Counted from the first letter of the stretch, positions 16,891 through 25,612 are shown. The stretch: DNA of 64,000 nucleotides from Paenibacillus peoriae (GCF_022531965.1 NZ_CP092831.1:3357001-3421000); one strand, 5' to 3'. A program made the numbers and translations. The notes: generated by a model not told the origin, from the letters alone.

Positions 16891-18117
16891 TCATTTAAAT
16901 TTGTTCAGCTTATCGCCAAAACGCTCGCCGAGCGTGATGCTCAGACCGGAATTATTGAGGGAAACGTTAGGATTATTCAGTTCCTCACGAGGTGCACGAG
17001 ATGCACGTGGTGCTCTTTCTGCTTTAGGAGCAGCTTCAGGAGCTTCCTCAGTTTCTTTAATGCTCAGGCTAACACGTTTTTCGGAAGGATTCATTTCAAG
17101 AATTTTAACTTTCACTTCTTGCCCTTCTTCCAGAACTTCTTGTGGAGTTCCAATGTGTTTGTGGGAAATTTGGGAAATATGAACCAAACCTTCCACGCCA
17201 GGAGCGATTTCAACGAATGCGCCGAAGTTAACCAGACGTTTTACAACACCTGTTACGATGTCATTGTTGTTGAATTGTCCAGCAGCCGATTCCCAAGGAC
17301 CAGGCTGTGCAGCTTTCATGCTCAGGCTGATTTTTCCTTTTTCAGGATCTACTTTCAAGACTTTTACTTTCACTTGGTCTCCTTCAGAAACTGCATCAGA
17401 AGGCTTATCGACATGAGTCCAAGCAATTTCAGATACGTGAACAAGACCATCCACGCCGCCAACATCTACGAAAGCACCGAACTGAGTAAGACGTTGAACC
17501 GTACCTACGATTTCTTGGCCTTCTTTCAGCTCAGCCATTACTTTAAGCTTGTTGGCTTCGAATTCTGCTTCCAGAACGTCTTTTTGAGAAAGAATCACTT
17601 TGTTATTTTCACGATCCAGTTCTTTTACAACAACACGCAATGTGCGGCCTTTGTAATCACTGAAATCTTCTACGAAGTGACGTTCTACCATGGATGCAGG
17701 GATAAATCCGCGCAGACCCACGTCTACCACGATGCCGCCTTTAACGACATCATTTACAACGACTTCAAATACTTCTTTGCTTTCGAACAGTTGCTCCAAC
17801 TTTTCCCAAGCATTTTCACTGTCGATTGCACGTTTGGACAGAACAAGTTTTTCCTTGCCATCGTCAATGCTGATAATTCTAGCTTCAACCTCTTGGCCTA
17901 CTTGTACTGCTTCTTCTGCGTTATCCAGACCAGAAGACAACTCGCGAATTGGAATAATTCCATCGTATTTATATCCAATGCTTACTACCGCTTGGTTATC
18001 TTCCAATTTCACGATTGTACCCTTAACGGTGTCACCTTTTTTCAGGGAGACGATTTGATCGAGCTCGTCTTGATTTGCCGCTTCAGCAGCTTCTTGATTT
18101 TTAATTTCTTCCGACAT
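16891..18117 (-). CDS. rpsA: 30S ribosomal protein S1 homologue (four S1 domains)
   Basis: 408 residues with four S1 RNA-binding domains, beginning near residues 27, 110, 198 and 283; the third and fourth have the classic GTVQRLTQFGAFVDVGGVDGL and GVVKRLVNFGAFVEIAPGVEGL patterns. The C-terminal ~55 residues are Ala/Arg/Glu-rich. This matches B. subtilis YpfD (382 residues), which is not the full six-domain E. coli S1. GAGGAGGG lies 7 nt before the ATG. It follows plsC-cmk as in B. subtilis. Confidence 0.92.
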   Translation of the reverse strand: MSEEIKNQEAAEAANQDELDQIVSLKKGDTVKGTIVKLEDNQAVVSIGYKYDGIIPIRELSSGLDNAEEAVQVGQEVEARIISIDDGKEKLVLSKRAIDSENAWEKLEQLFESKEVFEVVVNDVVKGGIVVDVGLRGFIPASMVERHFVEDFSDYKGRTLRVVVKELDRENNKVILSQKDVLEAEFEANKLKVMAELKEGQEIVGTVQRLTQFGAFVDVGGVDGLVHVSEIAWTHVDKPSDAVSEGDQVKVKVLKVDPEKGKISLSMKAAQPGPWESAAGQFNNNDIVTGVVKRLVNFGAFVEIAPGVEGLVHISQISHKHIGTPQEVLEEGQEVKVKILEMNPSEKRVSLSIKETEEAPEAAPKAERAPRASRAPREELNNPNVSLNNSGLSITLGERFGDKLNKFK

Positions 18118-18237
18118 GTCAATACCCTCCTCAATTCAAAAAAAACCATTTATTTAAACCTGCGCATGGCAGAGTTCAAAACATAAATAAACTTTTGTTC
18201 TAGTTTTCCGAGCTTAGACACAATTCATACAAGCCTT

Positions 18238-18831
18238 TCAGTTATTCGTAGGCTTACCCGTTTCCTTCATCGTGCGAATACGAGACATAATTGCTTCTGT
18301 TGCCAGTTCAAGTGGATCTCCTTCGATATCGGCACCCTTTTGGTAAGCTTCCAAATTGACAGGTTTACCGTATAACACTTTCGTTTTACGGAAAAGCTTG
18401 TAATCACCAATAATGGCGACCGGAACGGCAGCCGCTCCACTGCGTAGCGCAAAGCTTGCAGCACCCTTTTTACCGATTCCCCCAGCTCCTCTGGAACCTT
18501 CGGGAAAGATTCCCATAACCTTACCATCACGCAAAATGTTCAATGCCAACTTAATGGATTCCTTACTTACACCGCCACGTTTGACTGGAAAAGCTCCCAG
18601 TTTCCCAATTAGTGGACCCAGTACAGGAACATTAAACAGCTCGGCTTTTGCCATAAAGTGAACCTTTCTTTTCAGCAAAATACCAACTGTAGGAGGGTCA
18701 AGATTACTAATATGATTAGAACACAACAGCACTCCACCCTCAGCAGGAACATTTTCCCTGCCTACCGCCTCAAGTCTAAACAGAACGCGGTAAATGAGAC
18801 GCAAAATACTGGCGCATACAGTATATATCAT
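18238..18831 (-). CDS. plsC: 1-acyl-sn-glycerol-3-phosphate acyltransferase
   Basis: 197 residues from the ATG at 18831, which overlaps the cmk stop (ATGA); the longer frame to 18864 is only cmk antisense-frame. The catalytic NHISNLD (HxxxxD) and the IFPEGSRG substrate motif are both present, with one N-terminal hydrophobic segment. It acylates lysophosphatidic acid to phosphatidic acid at the membrane, a step after PlsY. GGAGAG lies 8 nt upstream. It replaces ypfC-like sequences found here in B. subtilis. Confidence 0.9.
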   Translation of the reverse strand: MIYTVCASILRLIYRVLFRLEAVGRENVPAEGGVLLCSNHISNLDPPTVGILLKRKVHFMAKAELFNVPVLGPLIGKLGAFPVKRGGVSKESIKLALNILRDGKVMGIFPEGSRGAGGIGKKGAASFALRSGAAAVPVAIIGDYKLFRKTKVLYGKPVNLEAYQKGADIEGDPLELATEAIMSRIRTMKETGKPTNN

Positions 18832-19535
18832 TGGCTGATCTCTCCATCCTTCTCCGTTAAGCAATAAGATACGATCATATCAACGACATCCTGAATGCCC
18901 ATTTGGGTCGTATCGAGCACGATGGCGTCCTCACTGCAACGAAGCGGAGATACCTCCCTCTCCTCGTCAAGCTTGTCACGTGCCGCAATGTCACGTTCCA
19001 GTTGCTCCAGAGTGATATCATCAGTTTCGCTCAGTTCTTTAAAACGGCGGGAGGCACGTTCCTGAACACTTGCGGTCATGAACACCTTGACTTCCGCATC
19101 GGGAAGTACAGTTGTTCCAATATCGCGACCATCCATAACGACACCCTTGCGTGCAGCCATCTCACGCTGGTTTTCAGTCAAACGTGTCCGTAAACCAGCA
19201 ATACTTGAATACTGTGACACGTTGCTAGTCACTTCCATCGAACGGATCACAGTGGTTACATCTTCCCCGTTACAATAAACCTTTTGGCCTGTGGGGTCCG
19301 GTACTAATTCAATCACCAGCTCAGGTACATGTTGAAGCACTTTTTGTACATTTTCTGCAGGAATTTCCTTACGCATCATGTACCACGTTGCTGCTCGGTA
19401 CATGGCTCCAGTATCTACATATACATAAGAAAGTGTTTTCGCCACCAAGCGGGCCACTGTACTTTTCCCTGCACCAGCAGGTCCATCAATGGCTACATTT
19501 ATTTTGTTAATTGAAGATACATGTTGCCTTGCCAA
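18828..19535 (-). CDS. cmk: Cytidylate kinase
   Basis: 235 residues. It phosphorylates CMP and dCMP with ATP. P-loop DGPAGAGKSTVARL, the YVDTGAMYRA segment and the GRDIGTTVLPDA CMP-binding region are all intact. The start is TTG at 19535 with AGGAGG ~10 nt upstream, giving LARQHVSS; no ATG precedes the core. It starts a cmk-plsC transcript that may continue into rpsA. Confidence 0.95.
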   Translation of the reverse strand: MARQHVSSINKINVAIDGPAGAGKSTVARLVAKTLSYVYVDTGAMYRAATWYMMRKEIPAENVQKVLQHVPELVIELVPDPTGQKVYCNGEDVTTVIRSMEVTSNVSQYSSIAGLRTRLTENQREMAARKGVVMDGRDIGTTVLPDAEVKVFMTASVQERASRRFKELSETDDITLEQLERDIAARDKLDEEREVSPLRCSEDAIVLDTTQMGIQDVVDMIVSYCLTEKDGEISQ

Positions 19536-19562
19536 CAGGGAATTCCTCCTAACCTAACCTCA

Positions 19563-19585
19563 AGAAAAAAGCAGGCATTGCCTGC
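19563..19585 (-). terminator. Terminator after the PilZ-domain gene
   Basis: Minus strand GCAGGC-AAT-GCCTGC followed by TTTTTTC. The stem is identical to that of the mtrB terminator at 4913-4941. Confidence 0.85.
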
Positions 19586-19664
19586 GACGTGAAAATTATA
19601 CCACACATTTATAGGCGATGCAAAATAAGCGACAGGTTTACTAAAAAAGAAAAATTTCGGATGA

Positions 19665-20324
19665 TTAAGATTTCCCCCGGAATTCCAGCTGTCTTTCAAA
19701 GCAATATTTAATCAGTTTTTGACGCTCCTGATCAGCGATTTCCTCATATTTCAGCATAATGAGTTTGCGACCGTTTTCCATCTGCTGAATGCGCACAATT
19801 TCAGATTGGAACGGAACATGCTCCTGAGTACCGTTTTTATATGGAACTAAAATCCAGCAAGACAATGATTCTCCTTCTTCAAGATGATGAGTTCCCTGGG
19901 TGTGAAAAGAAACACCCCCACCTCCTACATCATGTGTCTCTGCTACAAATCTGGACTCGTTCGCACCATGCTTTACAGCAATTTCCAAGTTGGCCTTAAC
20001 CCGAAGAAAGTTTCGACGCTGAATTTTGCTGATGCTGTCTGGAGCAGGTTTGTGGATACGAATCATCCGGAGGATATCCTCTTTGAAACCCGTAACGTGG
20101 GTATTAAAATAATTTTTAATCCCACCCTCGCTCAAAAAAAATATAGACAGTTCTTCCCCTAGAAACAATTTTTTCAAATGCCCACTTGTTTGTGACATAG
20201 GAATTTCAATTAAAAAGTTCTGTGACTCCTCTTCTGCAATACGAGACTTAAATTCAAAAATCTCGTCCTTATGGTCAGTACCTGCCACTTGTATGTATAA
20301 CACATCATTAATTTTGGGAAACAA
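19665..20324 (-). CDS. PilZ-domain c-di-GMP receptor (flagellar brake, YpfA/MotI type)
   Basis: 219 residues from a TTG at 20324 (GGTGG 5 nt upstream); the ATG at 20336 has no usable spacing but cannot be excluded. An N-terminal YcgR-like domain is followed by a PilZ domain with QRRNFLR (RxxxR). The second motif is DVGGGGVSF, where D/N-x-S-x-x-G is expected: the Ser is Gly. In B. subtilis MotI (YpfA) binds c-di-GMP and stalls the flagellar motor; it lies at the same place between ypeB and cmk. Confidence 0.85.
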   Translation of the reverse strand: MFPKINDVLYIQVAGTDHKDEIFEFKSRIAEEESQNFLIEIPMSQTSGHLKKLFLGEELSIFFLSEGGIKNYFNTHVTGFKEDILRMIRIHKPAPDSISKIQRRNFLRVKANLEIAVKHGANESRFVAETHDVGGGGVSFHTQGTHHLEEGESLSCWILVPYKNGTQEHVPFQSEIVRIQQMENGRKLIMLKYEEIADQERQKLIKYCFERQLEFRGKS

Positions 20325-20429
20325 ATGATCCACCATCCTTGTCCATTAAAAGCTCTAATTAAGGTATATAATACCACGACTTTGTGCCTATATTAAGCAT
20401 AATATTTGTTTGATCTATGACTAAAGCAC

Positions 20430-20456
20430 AAAAAACCTCCTTCATGAAGGAGGTTT
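20430..20456 (-). terminator. Terminator after ypeB
   Basis: Perfect stem AAACCTCCTTCATGAAGGAGGTTT (24 nt palindrome shown as arms of 12) followed on the minus strand by TTTTTTG. Confidence 0.85.
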
Positions 20457-20489
20457 AGAGTGACTATTGATTCATTTTCATGTAATCAA

Positions 20490-21875
20490 CTAGACATTAC
20501 TTGCAGTAACCTGAGGTTCATCTGAATCTTTAACCTCTTCAATCGTTTCTTCCATCCCCGTATTGGCGTTAATGTATATCCGGTAAACGGAACCATTGAT
20601 TTTACCACCAAATTCATAACAGAGAACTTCATTCGAAAGTTCATTTTCAATTAAGGCTTTACGGTGGTAAGTTTCACGAAACTCAGGATTCAATTTTGCT
20701 CGTGCTGCATTCAAATTCAATTTCGCTTGCGGTATGCGGCGGAGATGACTATGCTCATACACATAATCACTGGCTTGAAAACCGATCACTTGTCCGTTAT
20801 CAAGGCCTGATCTGACTGCGATTTTTTCTGGATAGATAATCACATCCCCTTGTTGGCTCACAAATGTAATGTTAGCTAAATTCCCGCTTTCATCATACGC
20901 AACGGGCTTCATGTCTTTGTAACCTTTTTGTTCAAGGTATTCACTAGCATAGCGAATCGCTTCATTACGTGTTGCTTTCTTAGGACCTACTGCCCTCATG
21001 TCATGATAAGAAATAAGCTTGCCGCCTTTTTTCGTAAAATCCATACTGGCCACAGGCTGCTTCTTATTTAGCAGGGTAGCTGTATAAGATGCCCATTCCG
21101 TTCCTTTACCGTTTTCGTTCACCCTGATCTGACTTTCCGGTTTTCCTGTAAATTCAGCAGCATTTTGTTTAATTTGTTCTGCATTTACTGGCGGGAGACT
21201 CAATTTTTTCACAGAGCGTTTATCATAGATGCTGGCTACAGACGGTCCCCAATCCAGCTCTTTATAGTTTTCCACCTTTTTGTCCACGGTTTTAAAGCCA
21301 TCAATAATGGTGTTGTCCTTCGGCCCAGTTTGAGAACCTGCCGCCATATCCACATCCGTCCAGCGCAAATTTTTGCTAATGACTTTCTGCTGCACTTCCT
21401 GCATGTTTTTCGAAATTTCTTTGGAATTGTTATACAACGTTTTCAGGTTCGAAATTTCTTTCTCGTTTAAAGGCTCGTGATCCAGATCACGGACAGCGGT
21501 CTGATACGAAAATGCAGATAGATGTGACAGCAAATCTTTAGCATGATTAAAAGGCATTACATTGAGGGGCAACTGATTAACCTCATTTTGAGCCTCACTT
21601 GTAATCCTCCACACGTTCATCAAACATTTGCGGTGCATCGCGTGTGAAGTATTATGGACTGCAACCGCGTTACCGAGTTGAGAATGCAGCTGATCCATAT
21701 GAAACGACAAATCGTGAAACGCACGCTGGTATTGATTTTCCGCTTTTATCGACATGCTATTTGCCTGAAGAGACACCTCTTTTCTCATCTGGCTTTGCTG
21801 ATAACCCCACACAAATGCTCCTATCATCATCAGGGTAACCACCGGGAACAATACGGAACTAAGTCGCTTATACAT
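20490..21875 (-). CDS. ypeB: Germination protein YpeB
   Basis: 461 residues, close to B. subtilis YpeB (450). An N-terminal membrane anchor (about residues 8-24) is followed by a long helical region and C-terminal PepSY-like repeats (TRNEAIRYASEYLEQKGY). YpeB holds the cortex-lytic enzyme SleB in the spore and stabilises it. AAAGGAG lies 8-9 nt before the ATG. A SigG-type promoter sits just upstream, whose -35 box overlaps the end of the small upstream gene. The partner sleB, which normally precedes ypeB, is not here. Confidence 0.92.
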   Translation of the reverse strand: MYKRLSSVLFPVVTLMMIGAFVWGYQQSQMRKEVSLQANSMSIKAENQYQRAFHDLSFHMDQLHSQLGNAVAVHNTSHAMHRKCLMNVWRITSEAQNEVNQLPLNVMPFNHAKDLLSHLSAFSYQTAVRDLDHEPLNEKEISNLKTLYNNSKEISKNMQEVQQKVISKNLRWTDVDMAAGSQTGPKDNTIIDGFKTVDKKVENYKELDWGPSVASIYDKRSVKKLSLPPVNAEQIKQNAAEFTGKPESQIRVNENGKGTEWASYTATLLNKKQPVASMDFTKKGGKLISYHDMRAVGPKKATRNEAIRYASEYLEQKGYKDMKPVAYDESGNLANITFVSQQGDVIIYPEKIAVRSGLDNGQVIGFQASDYVYEHSHLRRIPQAKLNLNAARAKLNPEFRETYHRKALIENELSNEVLCYEFGGKINGSVYRIYINANTGMEETIEEVKDSDEPQVTASNV

Positions 21876-21909
21876 ATTGGGAGTCTCCTTTCTTCAAGTA
21901 CACTACCGA

Positions 21910-21939
21910 TAGTGTGACAAGAAGAAAGCTCTCTTATGC
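21910..21939 (-). promoter_or_regulatory. Candidate SigG promoter of ypeB
   Basis: Minus strand GCATA, 18 bp, CACACTA against the SigG pattern GHATR-N18-CATWHTA: one mismatch. Forespore SigG control of sleB-ypeB is known in B. subtilis. Confidence 0.7.
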
Positions 21940-22086
21940 ATGGTTTTCCATGACTTCAACAATAAACTCAGAGTTATCGCAAATACAGCGTTTAAAGCCG
22001 GTCTGAATCTGTCCTTGCTCTATGCGTCCTCTCAGCACAAAGCGTTCTCCGCATCTTTTACAATGAATTCTAACTTTTATACGCAA
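21934..22086 (-). CDS. Small cysteine-rich (zinc-ribbon-like) protein
   Basis: 50 residues from a TTG at 22086, which has AGAGGTG 5 nt upstream; an ATG at 22134 (66 residues) has no ribosome binding site. The sequence has CKRCG and, 24 residues later, CIC, which could form one treble-clef or ribbon metal site, in a basic background (RIKVRIHCKRCGERFVLRG). No family is recognised. It lies between prsW and ypeB, where B. subtilis has sleB. It may bind RNA or another protein; function unknown. Confidence 0.55.
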   Translation of the reverse strand: MRIKVRIHCKRCGERFVLRGRIEQGQIQTGFKRCICDNSEFIVEVMENHA

Positions 22087-22138
22087 AAAAGACACCTCTT
22101 TCTCTAACAGGTTTGTCAGATCAGTGTGTCCCATTTTG

Positions 22139-22834
22139 TTACATGTTAACCTTTTCTTCCCGTTTTAACAAACGAAAAGGAGAACGGTTATTAGCCCGAC
22201 TGATCTTCGCCATTCCTCCATACCATAGAAAGGCCATAAGTGGAATGATAAACCAGATCCAGTCATGCGAAAATTTCGTTAAAATCAAATCGTATACTCC
22301 GTGCCAGAACCATGGAAGCACCAATGACAGCAGCAACATGTATTTGCTCCTCAAGCCTTCTGAAAACTTGGCCTTCCCCATGTAGTAGCCCATCATTACG
22401 CCAAACATCGCATGACCGGATACCGGTAGCAATGATCTCATCAGCATCATGCTAACCGAAGCATGGCCCGCCCAGGCATATAACAGATTTTCAACCGTTG
22501 CAAATCCGAGTGAGACTGCGGTCGCATACAAAATACCATCATAAGGCTCGTCGAACTCGGTATGATTATAGATGATGTGATACAACAGAAACCATTTAAA
22601 AAACTCTTCCACTCCGGCTGAAATGCCGAACGCCTGGATTAACGTGTGATCCCCTAGCCAAAGCAGCAGCCCTCGTTGAAAAATCATGACAGGAAGAACC
22701 ACCAAAAAGCCGAGCAAAAACACTTTAATAACCATGTGCAGTGGCTCCGAATCATACCTGTCCTTCAAGTAAAAATACATCAATAAGGCGAGACCCGGCG
22801 CTGTGGCTGCCGCTATAACTGAAAACAGAAGCAC
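22139..22834 (-). CDS. prsW: PrsW-family intramembrane protease
   Basis: 231 residues from a GTG at 22834 with GGAGG 8 nt upstream. About seven membrane segments. The motifs VEEFFKWFLLY (EExxK), FDEPYDGILYATAVSLGFATVEN and SGHAMFGVMMGYYMG are those of the PrsW/PrcA metalloprotease group. In B. subtilis PrsW makes the first cut of the anti-sigma factor RsiW in response to envelope stress. No sigW/rsiW pair is in the window. The position between the MecA-type gene and ypeB is conserved. Confidence 0.9.
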   Translation of the reverse strand: MLLFSVIAAATAPGLALLMYFYLKDRYDSEPLHMVIKVFLLGFLVVLPVMIFQRGLLLWLGDHTLIQAFGISAGVEEFFKWFLLYHIIYNHTEFDEPYDGILYATAVSLGFATVENLLYAWAGHASVSMMLMRSLLPVSGHAMFGVMMGYYMGKAKFSEGLRSKYMLLLSLVLPWFWHGVYDLILTKFSHDWIWFIIPLMAFLWYGGMAKISRANNRSPFRLLKREEKVNM

Positions 22835-22852
22835 CGATCATCCCTCCATAAA

Positions 22853-22886
22853 AATGAGTCGGCTCTGCTTTCAGCGCAGAGCCGAC
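22853..22886 (-). terminator. Terminator after the MecA-type gene
   Basis: Perfect 11-bp stem GTCGGCTCTGC / GCAGAGCCGAC; minus strand continues TCATTTTTAT, 35 nt after the stop. Confidence 0.8.
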
Positions 22887-22920
22887 AAATTCACTTCAAT
22901 ATCACTTTTGATAAAACGAA

Positions 22921-23535
22921 TCAAGAACGGCTGTCAAAATGAGTGCAGATGACAGCAACTGCCTGTTCAGGAATGACCAGTTTGCCGTACTCTTCCAACA
23001 TAGCTGGTGTAACGGATGAGCCTTCTCCAAATTCAGCAAGAACCGCGATTAAAGCGGCAAGCTTGGACTCCTCTACTTCTTCTGGTTCCAAATGCAGAAT
23101 CCATTTTCCTCTATAATGATACAGCTTACCTGCTTCCGTAGTGTTGCTACGAAGCATATGAGCCGCTTCTATGAGTACTTCGAAATCGCTAAACGCATAA
23201 ACGATGGAATCACTATGCTCCAACGTGACTTCCATTTCGTAGACTTCCTCTGGAAGCTCCTCATCGGGACCCGAACCATACTGTTGATGGTCGTATTTAC
23301 CCCGAGTGACGATAACAACCATTCCTTGAGCAGGAAGCGCAAAGACTTCGACAGCTAACGGTCCCGTGGCGTCGAAGCCCAGCTCACTGTATGCCTGATC
23401 CATCATTTCGGTAAACAGCTCATGAACTCTAGGAATTTCTTGCCACATATCGTCTTTTTGAATACCGCGTTCGCTCAAATCGTCAAAGGTAAGGAAAATC
23501 CGTATCTTGTCCTGACTTAATCTTTCTATTTTCAT
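22921..23535 (-). CDS. MecA-family adaptor protein for ClpC (YpbH position)
   Basis: 204 residues. MKIERLSQDKIRIFLTFDDLSERGI is the conserved N-terminal substrate-binding half of MecA/YpbH; the C-terminal domain (after residue ~115) starts YAFSDFEVLIEAAHML and ends with the family pattern. These adaptors feed proteins such as ComK to ClpCP. The acidic linker EELPEEVYEMEV joins the halves. The site matches B. subtilis ypbH rather than mecA, but only a phylogeny can decide. AGGAGGAGGG lies upstream. Confidence 0.88.
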   Translation of the reverse strand: MKIERLSQDKIRIFLTFDDLSERGIQKDDMWQEIPRVHELFTEMMDQAYSELGFDATGPLAVEVFALPAQGMVVIVTRGKYDHQQYGSGPDEELPEEVYEMEVTLEHSDSIVYAFSDFEVLIEAAHMLRSNTTEAGKLYHYRGKWILHLEPEEVEESKLAALIAVLAEFGEGSSVTPAMLEEYGKLVIPEQAVAVICTHFDSRS

Positions 23536-23661
23536 ACTGGACCCTCCTCCTGGCAGCCGAGTGTTATTAACAGATTATGATGCAATTATGATGCCTGTGA
23601 TGAAAATGGTTCTATGTAATCATGTTATCATTTTATAATCGTAAATGCACGCAATAAAAAG

Positions 23662-23714
23662 ATAAAAAAAAGAATCATTTGAACGGCTTTTACAAAAAAG
23701 CCGCAAAATGATTC
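23662..23714 (-). terminator. Terminator after the hypothetical gene at 23733
   Basis: GAATCATTT-gaa-CGGCTTTT / AAAAGCCG-ca-AAATGATTC, then T8 on the minus strand. A strong two-part stem. Confidence 0.85.
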
Positions 23715-23732
23715 GGAATAAAGGTTTCTGGG

Positions 23733-24110
23733 TTACAATCCCGGTACGGCTGTATGAGTTTCTTTCAAAATTTGCTCGACCTCACGTTTAACATCGGGAC
23801 TTGTGCTGATGAAGTCTTTAATCAACTTCATATTCTCTTCTTTGTTCTTGGCAGTATGGGCGTTATAAGCGGTTTTATCTGTTTGTGAATGATGGTCTTG
23901 ATCCTTATGGGTGTCTTCTTTATTGAGCGTAATCTCGCCCATCCCGGGGAATGCCGCGTCCATCATTTTAGTGCGGGCTTGCTGCACTAAATTGCCGCCT
24001 TTTTTTCCACCTATGTCCATAGATAAGCCCAACATGTTGCGGTTACGGGAGATCATAGAGCTTGCGACAGCGCCCAAAACGATTCCCAGGAAAAATGAAG
24101 ATGTTTTCAC
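23733..24110 (-). CDS. Hypothetical protein with N-terminal membrane anchor
   Basis: 125 residues from a GTG at 24110 with GGGAGG 8 nt upstream; the upstream ATG at 24140 lacks a site. One hydrophobic helix (SFFLGIVLGAVASSMI, residues ~4-19) is followed by a basic, Gly-rich stretch, a His/Asp-rich middle (DTHKDQDHHSQTDK) and a helical end. The anchor plus short cytoplasmic tail resembles YtxH-like proteins, but no signature is firm. It faces the divergently oriented polysaccharide deacetylase gene across ~95 bp. Confidence 0.65.
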   Translation of the reverse strand: MKTSSFFLGIVLGAVASSMISRNRNMLGLSMDIGGKKGGNLVQQARTKMMDAAFPGMGEITLNKEDTHKDQDHHSQTDKTAYNAHTAKNKEENMKLIKDFISTSPDVKREVEQILKETHTAVPGL

Positions 24111-24204
24111 AATTAGAACCTCCCTTTGTGGTAGAATCAAGCATAGTGTTCGTCAGTAGTGACAAACTCATACGGTATAAAATACAGGAAGGTGAGATGA
24201 AATA

Positions 24205-25128
24205 ATGGGTACAAAAACAGCAGCCATTTTGTTCACCGCATGTCTGCTGCTTAGTGCTTGCACTGCAACCAAGCCTGAATCTGCGGCAACAAGCAACCAG
24301 CAGGATTCGGTAGCGTCTGACTCAAGTAACAGCGCCAAAGATCAGAGCAACGTCTCTTCCCCAAAAAACAGCAGTAAGCAAGCAGGCAGTGATGAACATA
24401 ACTCAGCGGATAAAACCAATGCACAAAATGATAAAACCAGCGAAAGCAACGAAACAGGAGCTGCGACATCTGCAACTATCAATAACAAAATGTATCACTT
24501 GGACAAAGCTTACAATGTAATCCCTGACCAACAAGGTACCGAAAAAAAAGTCGTGTTATTGACCTTTGATGATGGTCCTAAGGAAGCAGCCATGATTAAC
24601 AAAATCATAGATGTACTGGACAAACACAAAGCGAAAGCAATTTTCTTCGTAAACGGTTACCGTGTAAAAAAGCATCCTGAGTTGCTTAAGCTTATCCATG
24701 ACCGTGGACAGCCCATCGGCAACCATAGCTGGGATCACATCGTGCTGAAGAATAAATCTGAGCCCGAGGTCAAAAAACAGATTGAAACGGTACAAAAAGC
24801 TGTTAAGGACATTACAGGCCAAGCCCCCGTCTTCTTCCGCCCCCCTCATGGTGCAGGCGGGGACGTAGGTCGCAAGGTCGCTAAGGAAAACGGTCTCCTA
24901 TACATGACATGGTCCGTCGGTTCTCTGGACTGGACAATGAAAAAGAATCAGCCTAATAAAACGGAGGCACTTCTCAAAAATGTAACAGAACAACTTCATC
25001 CAGGCAGCAATATCTTGATGCACGAACTGCCATGGACAGCTGAGGCGCTGGACAGTCTATTGACGCGCCTTGAGCAAAAGGGTTACCAATTTGTCGATCC
25101 GCAAGGGATTGAGGTTCCTGCTAGCTAG
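24205..25128 (+). CDS. Polysaccharide deacetylase lipoprotein (NodB domain)
   Basis: 307 residues. A lipoprotein signal ends LLLSAC with acylation at Cys19. Residues ~20-90 are a Ser/Asn/Asp-rich linker, then a NodB domain: LLTFDDGP (catalytic Asp and metal Asp), NHSWDH (metal His pair), RPPHGAGG, and ILMHELPW. It should remove acetyl groups from peptidoglycan or another extracellular polymer. A GGAAGGTGAG site precedes the ATG. Standing alone between promoter and terminator, it is the first plus-strand gene for many kb. Substrate not determined by sequence; PdaC/PdaA-type relatives act on peptidoglycan. Confidence 0.88.
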   Translation: MGTKTAAILFTACLLLSACTATKPESAATSNQQDSVASDSSNSAKDQSNVSSPKNSSKQAGSDEHNSADKTNAQNDKTSESNETGAATSATINNKMYHLDKAYNVIPDQQGTEKKVVLLTFDDGPKEAAMINKIIDVLDKHKAKAIFFVNGYRVKKHPELLKLIHDRGQPIGNHSWDHIVLKNKSEPEVKKQIETVQKAVKDITGQAPVFFRPPHGAGGDVGRKVAKENGLLYMTWSVGSLDWTMKKNQPNKTEALLKNVTEQLHPGSNILMHELPWTAEALDSLLTRLEQKGYQFVDPQGIEVPAS

Positions 25129-25174
25129 TAGACACTTGCGTATACTCCGGATTAACTATAGATGATGCAATAAA

Positions 25175-25216
25175 GGCCTCCATTCTCCGTTATTCATGTG
25201 GAGATGGAGGCTTTTT
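25175..25216 (+). terminator. Terminator after the polysaccharide deacetylase
   Basis: Arms GCCTCCATTCTCC / GGAGATGGAGGC followed by TTTTT, ~50 nt after the stop. Confidence 0.9.
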
Positions 25217-25270
25217 CGCCGTATCATTACGCGCCTTGACCTAAGCACAGACGTCCATAATAACTTTATA

Positions 25271-25612
25271 TTACCAAAGCATTTCACTGATGGGTGGTGC
25301 ACCCTTGACGCCCCACCACAGTAATGCTGCAGTAATCAGCACAAAAAGAGTGCTCAAAAAATTTAAAAACCACTTGCTTACCCGAATACGGCGGGACGGA
25401 AACATTTCTGCCCGCGTTCGGTACTCACTGGCAGGAGTGTCACCCTCCATCGTCACAGCAACTTCTGGTGCAGCGGCAACGTGAGCCAATTCTGGCACGG
25501 GCCGTGAAGCACGGGAGCGAACTGGTTTAGATTTTGACCTGTCCTCTTCCTTGCCTTTGCGACCATTTCGACGGCTACCATAGGTCTGCACTCTGCTAAG
25601 TTCCTGATTCAT
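25271..25612 (-). CDS. Small basic protein with C-terminal membrane segment
   Basis: 113 residues. The first ~45 are strongly basic (GSRRNGRKGKEEDRSKSKPVRSR), and a single hydrophobic helix near residues 82-101 (FLNFLSTLFVLITAALLWWG) is close to the C-terminus. The start overlaps the CPBP protease stop by 4 bp, so translation is coupled. By position it could be a shortened relative of B. subtilis YpbE, which follows ypbD (a CAAX protease) and carries a LysM domain; no LysM is visible here. Function unknown. Confidence 0.65.
   Translation of the reverse strand: MNQELSRVQTYGSRRNGRKGKEEDRSKSKPVRSRASRPVPELAHVAAAPEVAVTMEGDTPASEYRTRAEMFPSRRIRVSKWFLNFLSTLFVLITAALLWWGVKGAPPISEMLW

Noticed and set aside
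16849..18186. A 445-residue plus-strand open frame opposite rpsA
   Set aside because: Exactly antisense to a highly conserved gene; its composition (many Cys, Phe, His) is typical of a shadow and it has no ribosome binding site.
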